A DNA stretch of 32,836 nt, from contig JAKSJY010000009.1 of NCBI GenBank assembly GCA_024402025.1, positions 1 through 32,836 of the forward strand, written 5' to 3'. This stretch comes from Bacteroidales bacterium (GTDB taxonomy: Bacteria; Bacteroidota; Bacteroidia; Bacteroidales; UBA932). Of this stretch, positions 9,254 through 15,631 are shown piece by piece (within the stretch, counting starts at the first letter, position 1; each line of letters opens with the position of its first letter). The notes beneath the pieces were generated by a model, which worked only from the letters and a program-made list of their open reading frames with translations, was not told the origin of the DNA and made no database searches. The translations under genes were made by a program, and so were the position numbers.

Positions 9254-10096
9254 ATGGAACTCAATCTCAAAAGGCCTCTGCTCTTTTTCGACATCGAAAG
9301 CACGGGGCTGAACATTCCGTCGGATTCAATAATCGAACTCAGTTTCGTAAAGATTCTTCCGGGCGGCGAGCAGCGTATCAAGACCTGGAAGATAAAGCCC
9401 TGGGATTACGAAAAGGCCTGTCAGAAGCCCATTGATCCGGCTGCTTCCAAAGTCAACGGAGTGACGGACGACATGCTTACCGGATGTCCCACCTTCTTCG
9501 AATGCGCGGACGAAATCGCACAATGGCTGGAAGACTGCGACCTCGCGGGATTCAACAGCGCGAAATTCGACCTCCCTATGCTCTCCGAAGAGTTCGAAAG
9601 GGTGAAACTCGCAGGCAAGGACCTCAAAGTGGACCTTCACTCACCCAAAATGGTGGATGTGCAGAACATCTACCACGCGATGGAGCCCAGGAACCTCAGG
9701 GCCGCATACCGCTTCTACTGCGGAGGCGAGGATTTCGACAACGCACATACCGCGGAGGCTGATACCATAGCCACCTATGAAGTTCTCAAGGGCCAGCTCG
9801 ACCGCTATCCCGACCAGCTCAAAAATGACGTGGAAGCCCTTTCCGCGTACGTCGGCAAAAAATACGTGGATTTCGCCGGCCACCTCATCTATAATGACAA
9901 GGGAGAACCGGTAGTCAATTTCGGAAAGCACAAAGGCAAAACCGCCCGCACCGTATTCGAAACCGAGCCTTCCTACTTCGCCTGGATTGCCGGAGGTTCG
10001 TTCACCCTGGACACGAAGGCCAAGTTCGCGGAACTCGAGCAGCAGTTCAAAAGGGAAAAACTGGCGGCAAAGTTCAATACGGGGAAGTTGTTTTGA
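9254..10096 (+). CDS. DEDDh 3'-5' exonuclease, DNA polymerase III epsilon/ExoX-like
   Basis: A 280-residue exonuclease of the DnaQ superfamily. The acidic metal-binding residues are seen in FFDIEST (Exo I), GFNSAKFDLPML (Exo II) and HTAEADTIAT (Exo III, His and Asp), so it is the DEDDh type. After the nuclease domain of about 190 residues, the C-terminal region contains VVNFGKHKGKTARTV and YFAWIAGG, resembling the small C-terminal module found in exodeoxyribonuclease X-like proteins. It may be a proofreading or repair nuclease; an epsilon subunit role is not provable, since many lineages carry several paralogues. It lies 10 bases after dnaN, whose clamp may tether it. The TGA stop overlaps the TTG start of the next gene. 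Confidence 0.9.
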   Translation: MELNLKRPLLFFDIESTGLNIPSDSIIELSFVKILPGGEQRIKTWKIKPWDYEKACQKPIDPAASKVNGVTDDMLTGCPTFFECADEIAQWLEDCDLAGFNSAKFDLPMLSEEFERVKLAGKDLKVDLHSPKMVDVQNIYHAMEPRNLRAAYRFYCGGEDFDNAHTAEADTIATYEVLKGQLDRYPDQLKNDVEALSAYVGKKYVDFAGHLIYNDKGEPVVNFGKHKGKTARTVFETEPSYFAWIAGGSFTLDTKAKFAELEQQFKREKLAAKFNTGKLF

Positions 10097-10656
10097 ATAT
10101 AGCTGTCAGGACATTCAGTGGAGCCTGTCTGGCAAGACCGGACACTACAAAGGCAAAAGTCAACGAGGACATTTACCTTCCCGAGTTCGTAACCGAAGTG
10201 AGCTGCGCGCCCGTGGTCTTCGCCAGAATCACAAGACCGGGACGGAGCATATCCGCACGTTTTGCATCGAGGTATTTCGATGCCCTGAGCTACGGTGTTC
10301 TCCTCTACCCTGAGAATCTGATTTCCATCCCGGAAACGGGATTCGCCACCGCCAGCTGTCTGGACCATACGACCTGCATTCCCGCGGAATTCTTCGACCC
10401 CACCCTGCCCGGCTCGAAAGAGAACGAATTCATACTCGCCGCCGGCGGCAGGGAGCTGTTCCGCACGGTAGGCATTCCCGAAGGCTTTGTCGAGGAGAAC
10501 CTGAGTGAAATTACGAAATACATTTATATCAGGACGGGCGACCTTGCCGCGATAGAGCTTGCACCAAGGATTCCGCTCCTGGGCAAGAACAGTTCTGTGA
10601 TAATCACGGGACAGTTTTCAGGGAAAAAAACGATAGAAACAAAAGTTGAAATATGA
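10093..10656 (+). CDS. Uncharacterised protein, weak resemblance to the fumarylacetoacetate hydrolase family
   Basis: A 187-residue protein. The only reasonable start is TTG at 10093, which overlaps the exonuclease TGA by four bases; no ATG lies near the N-terminus. EDIYLPEFV and APVVFARI near the start, CLDHTTCIP at about residue 93, and NLSEITKYIYIRTGDLAAIEL toward the end recall the layout of FAH-fold enzymes, where a late segment reads roughly 'I..IS.....L.pGDl...'. The acidic metal ligands of active FAH enzymes are not evident, and the chain is shorter than usual, so it may be a non-catalytic relative. The function is unknown. The TGA overlaps the nhaA ATG by four bases, so it is embedded in the dnaN-exonuclease-nhaA operon. 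Confidence 0.6.
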   Translation: MNIAVRTFSGACLARPDTTKAKVNEDIYLPEFVTEVSCAPVVFARITRPGRSISARFASRYFDALSYGVLLYPENLISIPETGFATASCLDHTTCIPAEFFDPTLPGSKENEFILAAGGRELFRTVGIPEGFVEENLSEITKYIYIRTGDLAAIELAPRIPLLGKNSSVIITGQFSGKKTIETKVEI

Positions 10657-12062
10657 AACTTATTCCAGTAAACAAATGGGGCGACACCGCCATCCGATTC
10701 AGGAGAAGTGAACGTATTACAAACAAACCCTGGTTCCAGGGCGTGCTGCTGCTCTGCTGCGTGGTGGTAGCGATGCTGCTGGCAAACCTGCCCTTCACCA
10801 AAGAACTCTACAAGGACTTCCTTTCAACCACGATAGGACTTTTCGCAAGCACTCCCGAAGGCAGGTTCAGTTTCCTGTATCCGGGGGATATGACGGTCGA
10901 GAAATTCATCAACGACATCCTGATGACCATATTCTTCTTCACCGTCGGCCTTGAAATCAAGAGGGAAATAGAATACGGGGAACTTTCATCCCGCAAGAAA
11001 GCGGCCCTCCCGATCATAGCGGCCTTCGGAGGCGTCGTCTGCCCCGCCCTTATCTTCACCATCATCAACCACGGCACAGCGGCATCCAGCGGATGGGGCA
11101 TCCCGACCGCAACCGACATCGCATTCGCCGTCTGCATCCTCACCGTCCTGGGCAACAAGGTGCCCGTCTCGCTGAAAGTCTTTCTTACAGCCCTGGCCAT
11201 CGCGGACGACCTCATCGCCATCCTCGTCGTGGCCATCTTCTACGGAGGCCACATAAATCTCATTCTTCTCGCCTGCTCCGCCGTGGTAATCGGAATTGCG
11301 ATCCTTATCAGAAAGTTGGGAGAGAAACGCGGCTGGCCCTATATTCTGCTTGCGCTGGTTCTCTGGGCCCTGTTCTACTATTCAGGCATACACGCAACGA
11401 TGTCCGGAGTTGTGATGGCCTTCCTTATCCCCGCCACTCCAAGGTTCAACAAAACCTATTTCGACAACAAGTGGAAGATGCTCAACGAAAAGCTCATGGA
11501 ATATGACGGATTCGAAGGCGACAAGATATTCCCCAGCGGACCTCAAAGGCACTACCTCAGGGAAATCCAGAGGCTTTCCGAGGGAACAGTCAGCATGAGC
11601 TACAAAGTGGAGAGAGTCCTTTCCCCCTGGGTCAATTTCATCATAATGCCTATCTTCGCCCTCGCCAACGCAGGCGTGGAACTCAGCGCGGAAGGCTTCC
11701 TGAACGGATTCACCTTCAATCCGGAGATGGGCTCCGTAGGACTCGGAATCGCGCTCGGTTTGATACTGGGAAAGCCTATCGGAATTACGCTCACCAGTTT
11801 CATCGCCATCAAGTGCAAGATAGGAGAAATGCCGGCGAAGGCCTCCTGGCCAATGTTCTTTGCCGTAGCCTGCCTGGGTGGAATAGGATTCACGATGAGC
11901 ATTTTCGTAGATACACTCTCGTTCGGCGACCAGATTCCGGCGATTACGGAAGCGATGAGAGCCGGAGGAAAGGTAGCCGTTCTGCTCGGTTCGGTATGTG
12001 CCGGAATATTGGGATCCCTGCTTGTCAACCTTGTCTACAAGATAGAGCACAGATCCAACTGA
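10653..12062 (+). CDS. nhaA: Na+/H+ antiporter NhaA
   Basis: A 469-residue inner-membrane antiporter that exports Na+ in exchange for protons, important for salt and pH homeostasis. Strong signatures are FFFTVGLEIKREI at about 94-106, PTATDIAFAV at 151-160 (the unwound TM4 region) and ADDLIAI at 184-190, where Asp185/Asp186 match the ion-binding aspartate pair. Another conserved stretch is FIIMPIFALANAGV. It is about 80 residues longer than the 388-residue E. coli protein, mainly from a hydrophilic loop around residues 268-325 (YFDNKWKMLNEKLMEYDG and following). The start overlaps the previous gene's stop (ATGA). The stop faces the mnmA stop across three bases. Confidence 0.95.
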   Translation: MKLIPVNKWGDTAIRFRRSERITNKPWFQGVLLLCCVVVAMLLANLPFTKELYKDFLSTTIGLFASTPEGRFSFLYPGDMTVEKFINDILMTIFFFTVGLEIKREIEYGELSSRKKAALPIIAAFGGVVCPALIFTIINHGTAASSGWGIPTATDIAFAVCILTVLGNKVPVSLKVFLTALAIADDLIAILVVAIFYGGHINLILLACSAVVIGIAILIRKLGEKRGWPYILLALVLWALFYYSGIHATMSGVVMAFLIPATPRFNKTYFDNKWKMLNEKLMEYDGFEGDKIFPSGPQRHYLREIQRLSEGTVSMSYKVERVLSPWVNFIIMPIFALANAGVELSAEGFLNGFTFNPEMGSVGLGIALGLILGKPIGITLTSFIAIKCKIGEMPAKASWPMFFAVACLGGIGFTMSIFVDTLSFGDQIPAITEAMRAGGKVAVLLGSVCAGILGSLLVNLVYKIEHRSN

Positions 12063-12065
12063 CAA

Positions 12066-13439
12066 TCAGATGACCGCACTGCCTATCAGTTCCGGACATT
12101 CGGTGCCGTCTGCGGCATAGATGGCGGCGAACTGACCGGCAGTTATCCCTCTCTGGGGAAAATCGAAAAATACATAGGCCCCGTCCTCGCGCTCGAGAAG
12201 AGTGGCATCCTGGAGGGGTTGGCGATAACGTATGCGCACCCTGACCCTCTCGCAGTGCCCCGGACGCAGGACGATGCCCGGACGGATGAAATGGATGTCC
12301 CGGCCAAGCGCAATGCAGTACCTGGAAAGTCCCGGATGGGTATGACGCTCCCCGACGTAGATGGTGTTGGATGCAATATCCGTCCCGATGACGAATACAG
12401 GATCCTTGTGGCCTCCGATGCTCAGACCCTTGCGCTGGCCTATGGTGTAGAACTGGGCCCCGTCGTGTGTGCCGGCTATGCAGCCGTAGGGGTTGGGCTT
12501 GAACCTTGTCTTCTTAATATGCTTTTTACCGCTCCTGTAGGTCTCTGTCTCGAACACGATATCCGAATAGTCCATGGGGGCGGACAGCATCCTGAGTTGC
12601 GAAGATGAAAGGGCGCAAAGTTTGAGAGGGTCAAGTCTGCACTCTCCGGCATCCCCGGGCTTGTCCTCGGACACGAAGGTGGAGACCATCGGCACCTGCT
12701 CCCCGTCCAGGGCAAGACTCTGAATAAGGGCTTTCTGCGCCTGGTAGAGTTCACAGTTGTCGTAGTAGGCGTCAAATACCTCGACCACGTTGCCTTCGCG
12801 GGGCTTGAGTTTCTGCTGGAGGAAAATCGGGAGGTCCACCTTTCCTACGAAACATATCCCCTGGGAATCCTTCTTGTCCGCAGACGGAAGGTCGGCCTCC
12901 TTTGCCAAAGCACGCACTTCACTCTTGAGCATATCCCCGATAGGAAACATAGCCTTCGAGAGTTGCTGCTGGCTCAACTGGCACAGAAAATAACTCTGGT
13001 CCTTGCCGGGATCGACCCCTTCCAACAGACTGAAACTGCCGTCCGGGTTTTCCCTACGGCGGCAGTAGTGGCCGGTAGCCACCATATCAGCTCCGAGTTT
13101 GCGCGCAGCATTGAGGAAAGCATCGAACTTGATCTCGCGGTTGCAGAGCACGTCCGGATTCGGCGTACGCCCCTTGGAATACTCGTCGAACATATAGTCG
13201 ACGACCCTCTTGCGGTACTCATCGCTGAGGTCCACAAAATAGAAGGGTATGCCGATTTTGCGCGCAACCATCTCCGCGACGAACTTGTCCTCCTCCCACT
13301 CGCAGTCGCCGTGCAGCGTACCTTCCGTATCGTGCCAGTTCTGCATGAACATAGCGAACACGTCATAGCCCTGCCTCTTGAGAAGCAGTGCCGCGACGCT
13401 GGAATCAACTCCTCCGGAAAGTCCTACGCACACCTTCAT
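12066..13439 (-). CDS. mnmA: tRNA-specific 2-thiouridylase MnmA with a large internal insertion
   Basis: A 457-residue enzyme that converts U34 of tRNA-Lys, -Glu and -Gln to 2-thiouridine. The ATP-binding PP-loop is SGGVDS at 8-13. The two catalytic cysteines are Cys99 (DVLCNREIKF) and Cys196 (GICFVG). The C-terminal beta-barrel region resumes at YTIGQRKGL from residue 331. Between PREGNVVEV and GTHDGAQFYTIGQRKGL lie about 98 extra residues (roughly 222-319) not present in the 368-residue E. coli protein, which explains the length. The insert shows no frame break and is Cys- and Ser-containing, with a basic stretch at its end (GKKHIKKTRFK). The gene starts four bases or so after its predicted transcription start. 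Confidence 0.93.
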   Translation of the reverse strand: MKVCVGLSGGVDSSVAALLLKRQGYDVFAMFMQNWHDTEGTLHGDCEWEEDKFVAEMVARKIGIPFYFVDLSDEYRKRVVDYMFDEYSKGRTPNPDVLCNREIKFDAFLNAARKLGADMVATGHYCRRRENPDGSFSLLEGVDPGKDQSYFLCQLSQQQLSKAMFPIGDMLKSEVRALAKEADLPSADKKDSQGICFVGKVDLPIFLQQKLKPREGNVVEVFDAYYDNCELYQAQKALIQSLALDGEQVPMVSTFVSEDKPGDAGECRLDPLKLCALSSSQLRMLSAPMDYSDIVFETETYRSGKKHIKKTRFKPNPYGCIAGTHDGAQFYTIGQRKGLSIGGHKDPVFVIGTDIASNTIYVGERHTHPGLSRYCIALGRDIHFIRPGIVLRPGHCERVRVRIRYRQPLQDATLLEREDGAYVFFDFPQRGITAGQFAAIYAADGTECPELIGSAVI

Positions 13440-13447
13440 AACGGCTG

Positions 13448-13455
13448 CAAATATA
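13448..13455 (-). promoter_or_regulatory. -7 promoter box for mnmA
   Basis: On the minus strand this reads TATATTTG, an exact consensus match. Only eight bases separate the box from the mnmA ATG. If transcription starts about five bases after the box, the leader would be around three bases, i.e. an almost leaderless mRNA. Confidence 0.6.
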
Positions 13456-13463
13456 CATATTTG
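13448..13463. repeat. Short inverted repeat between mnmA and cdd
   Basis: CAAATAT and ATATTTG form perfect 7-base arms around a 2-base centre. The left arm coincides with the mnmA -7 box. It could be an operator shared by the divergent pair, or chance in an AT-rich promoter gap. Confidence 0.3.
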
Positions 13464-13475
13464 GAAAATCTTTTG

Positions 13476-13483
13476 TAAATTTG
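13476..13483 (+). promoter_or_regulatory. -7 promoter box for cdd
   Basis: TAAATTTG matches TAnnTTTG. The predicted start is near 13488, which would leave the TTG at 13481 untranscribed and makes the ATG at 13502 the likely cdd start, with a leader of about 14 bases. No convincing -33 element is present at the usual spacing. Confidence 0.55.
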
Positions 13484-13501
13484 ATTGTAAAAACGATTGA
13501 A

Positions 13502-13975
13502 ATGACCGGAAAGGAAATCAAAATCACGTACAAGGAGTATTCGAAACCAGAAGAACTCGAAAAGGAAGACCTTGACCTTGCCAAGGCGGCAATCGACGCA
13601 ATGTCGGGGTCCTATGCACCCTATTCCAGCTTCAATGTCGGAGCGGCCGTGCGACTGAGCGACGGTACCGTCGTAAAGGGCGCGAACCAGGAGAACGCCG
13701 CATTCCCGTCAGGGCTCTGCGCGGAACGCACCGCAATGTTCTCGGCCGCGGCCCTGAACCCCGACAAGGATATCGTAGGCATCGCCTTGGCTGCCGGTAC
13801 AGGCGGGAAACTTACCGCCAAGCCGGCGACCCCCTGCGGCGCCTGCCGGCAGGTGATGGCCCAATACCAAACGAAAAGCGGCAAGCCTGTGAGCGTAATA
13901 ATGGTCGGAGCGGAATGCATCTGGAAATTCGACAGGGTGGATGACATTCTGCCCCTGATTTTCGACAGTATCTAA
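13502..13975 (+). CDS. cdd: Cytidine deaminase
   Basis: A 157-residue homotetrameric-type cytidine deaminase, converting cytidine and deoxycytidine to uridine and deoxyuridine in pyrimidine salvage. The zinc and catalytic motifs are CAE at 73-75 (Cys ligand and proton-shuttle Glu) and PCGACRQ at 111-117 (Cys112 and Cys115 as zinc ligands). SYAPYSSFNVGAAV at 37-50 and NQENAAFPSGLCAER are the usual substrate-pocket segments. The frame is open to a TTG at 13481, but that codon overlaps the -7 box, so ATG 13502 is preferred. Its stop lies nine bases before the SRP RNA -7 box. Confidence 0.95.
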   Translation: MTGKEIKITYKEYSKPEELEKEDLDLAKAAIDAMSGSYAPYSSFNVGAAVRLSDGTVVKGANQENAAFPSGLCAERTAMFSAAALNPDKDIVGIALAAGTGGKLTAKPATPCGACRQVMAQYQTKSGKPVSVIMVGAECIWKFDRVDDILPLIFDSI

Positions 13976-13991
13976 AAAATTGCTATATTTG
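13962..13991 (+). promoter_or_regulatory. Promoter of the SRP RNA
   Basis: TATATTTG at 13984-13991 is the -7 box. TCGA at 13962-13965, 18 bases upstream, is one base off the TTGA seen at the same spacing in the tRNA-Thr and pckA promoters. The -33 region lies inside the end of cdd. The RNA 5' end at about 13996 implies a start five bases after the box. Confidence 0.65.
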
Positions 13992-13995
13992 CTGC

Positions 13996-14092
13996 GGGAA
14001 AGTCGTACACGACCAGCTCCCTCTTCATTCCCCCAGGGCCGGAAGGCAGCAAGGGCCGGAGGTTGTAGCGGTGCGATGTGCTAAGCTTTCCC
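13996..14092 (+). ncRNA. ffs: Signal recognition particle RNA, small bacterial (4.5S-like) type
   Basis: An RNA of about 97 bases. The terminal helix pairs GGGAAAG at 13996-14002 with CTTTCCC at 14086-14092. The centre contains the conserved SRP domain IV core, CAGGGCCGGAAGGCAGCA (about 14034-14051), including the GGAA tetraloop and the asymmetric/symmetric internal loops that bind Ffh M domain. It is followed directly by a T6 run, as expected for a transcript ending at an intrinsic terminator. It lacks the Alu domain of the long Bacillus type. With Ffh it targets nascent membrane and secreted proteins to FtsY. Ends are judged from the terminal helix and promoter, so they may be off by a few bases. 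Confidence 0.93.
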
Positions 14093-14098
14093 TTTTTT
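14086..14098 (+). terminator. SRP RNA 3' end and T-run
   Basis: The 3' strand of the SRP terminal helix (CTTTCCC) runs straight into six T residues. The helix and T-run together would act as an intrinsic terminator. The ATG of the following gene is only six bases past the T-run. Confidence 0.5.
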
Positions 14099-14104
14099 CG
14101 TATT

Positions 14105-15463
14105 ATGAAGTATTCGATTCTGGTTATTGGCGGCGGTGCATCGGGGTTGATGGCCGCATACAGCGCAGCGAAGACCCTTGTTGCGTCGGGCTCCGATGCA
14201 AGCGTGGCGGTGGTGGAAAAGATGCCAAAGCCCGGCAGGAAGATAATGATAACCGGAAAGGGTCGCTGCAATTTCACCAATCTCAAGCCCTGGAACGCCT
14301 TCAGCACGCACATACGCTCGAATCAGAATTTCGTGAAGGGAGCATTCCACAGCCTTCCTCCAGAAAAGGTAATCGCTTTCTTCGAGTCCTTCGGGATGAA
14401 GACGGTCATCGAGCGCGGGGACAGGGCCTATCCGGCAAGCTACCACGCATCGGACGTTGTGGACACGCTGGTGAATGCCTGCAACTCCGTTGGCGTGAAG
14501 ATTCTCTGCGATACTGAGGTTCTCGGTTTGGAACGGATTCCCGACGGGTTTGTGCTCACCACCGGTGCAGGCAGCATTTCCTGCAGAAGACTCATCCTCG
14601 CAACGGGCGGACTCTCCTACCCCACCACCGGTTCCACCGGCGACGGCTACCGCTGGGCTTCCGAGCTCGGGCACGGCATCGAGCCGCAGTTTCCGTCGCT
14701 GACAGCGATGGTCCCCGACGGCTACAAGGACACTTCGCTGCGCGGGCACATCGCAAGGGAAACCCCGCTTTCGGAGTTCGGCGCAAGACTGTGCGGAGTG
14801 CAGCTCAAGAATGTACAGGTATCGCTTTTCGTGGAAGGCTCCCCTTGCGGGGACGAATTCGGGGACATAGACTTCACGGACGGAGGTCTGGAAGGACCTG
14901 TCGGCTTCCAACTGAGCCGTAAGGCCGTAAAGGCACTGTCCAACGGGTCCAGGGTATCTCTGTCTATAGATATGAAACCGGGGGTTCCGCTTCAGGAATT
15001 GAGCGCAAGGGTGAAGGAACTTTGGGCGGAGGTGGACAAGGACCCCAGAAGCAGGGGCCTGCACGAAAAGGAGAAATGCAGGATTATGCTCGGGAAACTG
15101 ATGCCCTGGGACCTAATTCCGGGATTCGTCGCAGCGAATCCGTCGATAATGACCCTGGAACGCAGATCACGTACGGAAACAAAAGTCTGGGTGAACCTGC
15201 CGACCATCGCGAAAGCCCTCAAGGAATGGAAATTCGACATCCGCGGATATGTGGGCTACGAAAGAGCCGTGGTTACCGCCGGCGGAGTTTCGACGAAGGA
15301 CATCCTGTCCAAGACAATGGAGTCCAGAGTAGTCCCTGGGCTGTATTTCTGCGGAGAAGTGACGGATATGGACTGCGATACGGGAGGCTATAATCTGCAA
15401 TGCGCATTCTGCACCGGAAATCTCGCCGGAGAGAATGCCGCAAAATCAATGATTGACAAGTAA
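14105..15463 (+). CDS. NAD(P)/FAD-dependent oxidoreductase, HI0933/YhiN-like flavoprotein
   Basis: A 452-residue flavoprotein. The N-terminal Rossmann dinucleotide fold is ILVIGGGASGLMAAYSAA at about 4-21. The family hallmark PKPGRKIMITGKGRCNFTN follows at about 44-62. A second FAD-contacting segment, LILATGGLSYPTTGSTGDGY, lies near 164-183, and the C-terminal VPGLYFCGEVTDMDCDTGGYNLQ closes the FAD site. These match the HI0933-like/BaiN family, whose cellular role is mostly unknown; some relatives reduce bile-acid intermediates, but nothing here shows that. The frame extends to 14078 inside the SRP RNA, so ATG 14105 is taken. That start is 12 bases after the SRP RNA end with no promoter box between, so expression may depend on readthrough. 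Confidence 0.9.
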   Translation: MKYSILVIGGGASGLMAAYSAAKTLVASGSDASVAVVEKMPKPGRKIMITGKGRCNFTNLKPWNAFSTHIRSNQNFVKGAFHSLPPEKVIAFFESFGMKTVIERGDRAYPASYHASDVVDTLVNACNSVGVKILCDTEVLGLERIPDGFVLTTGAGSISCRRLILATGGLSYPTTGSTGDGYRWASELGHGIEPQFPSLTAMVPDGYKDTSLRGHIARETPLSEFGARLCGVQLKNVQVSLFVEGSPCGDEFGDIDFTDGGLEGPVGFQLSRKAVKALSNGSRVSLSIDMKPGVPLQELSARVKELWAEVDKDPRSRGLHEKEKCRIMLGKLMPWDLIPGFVAANPSIMTLERRSRTETKVWVNLPTIAKALKEWKFDIRGYVGYERAVVTAGGVSTKDILSKTMESRVVPGLYFCGEVTDMDCDTGGYNLQCAFCTGNLAGENAAKSMIDK

Positions 15464-15482
15464 GGATTTTTCCTTATATTTG
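15453..15482 (+). promoter_or_regulatory. Promoter of tRNA-Thr
   Basis: TTGA at 15453-15456 and TATATTTG at 15475-15482 are separated by 18 bases, the best two-element promoter here together with the one before pckA. The -33 element lies within the last codons of the flavoprotein gene. The start is predicted near 15487, six bases before the mature tRNA 5' end. Confidence 0.7.
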
Positions 15483-15492
15483 CACTGCAATT

Positions 15493-15565
15493 GCCACTTT
15501 AGCTCAGTTGGTAGAGCATCGCATTCGTAACGCGAAGGTCGACAGTTCAAGCCTGTCAAGTGGCT
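15493..15565 (+). tRNA. tRNA-Thr, anticodon CGT
   Basis: A 73-base cloverleaf. Acceptor arms GCCACTT (15493-15499) and AAGTGGC (15558-15564) pair perfectly, with T as discriminator. The D-stem is GCTC/GAGC. The anticodon loop TTCGTAA puts CGT at 15526-15528, reading ACG. The T-arm is GACAG/CTGTC around TTCAAGC. The anticodon stem closes with an A-C mismatch (15523 and 15531, positions 31 and 39). CCA is not encoded and must be added. U36 and A37 make it an expected substrate for the t6A modification carried out with TsaD, encoded about 5.5 kb downstream. Confidence 0.95.
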
Positions 15566-15571
15566 CTCCTT

Positions 15572-15605
15572 AAAATTCTGCAGATTCCTGCAGAATTTTT
15601 TTTAT
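15572..15605 (+). terminator. Intrinsic terminator after tRNA-Thr
   Basis: A perfect 12-base stem, AAAATTCTGCAG at 15572-15583 and CTGCAGAATTTT at 15588-15599, with loop ATTC, followed by more T residues. The stem is also nearly symmetrical in its A/T flanks. The final T of the run is the first base of the next gene's -7 box. Confidence 0.85.
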
Positions 15606-15610
15606 ATTTG
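15603..15610 (+). promoter_or_regulatory. -7 promoter box for the M16 peptidase gene
   Basis: TATATTTG matches the consensus exactly and begins inside the terminator T-run. The predicted start is near 15615, with a leader of about 17 bases. The -33 position would fall inside the terminator hairpin and shows no TTG. Confidence 0.55.
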
Positions 15611-15631
15611 TCCTCGTTAATTATTGTTGAA

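Noticed and set aside
13460..13463. TTTG as a -33 element for cdd (and likewise TTTG at 22049-22052 for tamB)
   Set aside because: Both lie only 12 bases before the -7 box, against 18 in the best promoters here.
14081..15064. A 327-residue open frame antisense to the flavoprotein gene
   Set aside because: The sense strand encodes a full, motif-bearing flavoprotein and the antisense product has low-complexity Arg/His-rich content and no recognisable fold; GC-rich codon usage produces such frames.
15560..15631. Upstream extension of the M16 peptidase start
   Set aside because: It would begin inside tRNA-Thr and cross its terminator and the -7 box; ATG 15632 gives a proper lipoprotein signal peptide.
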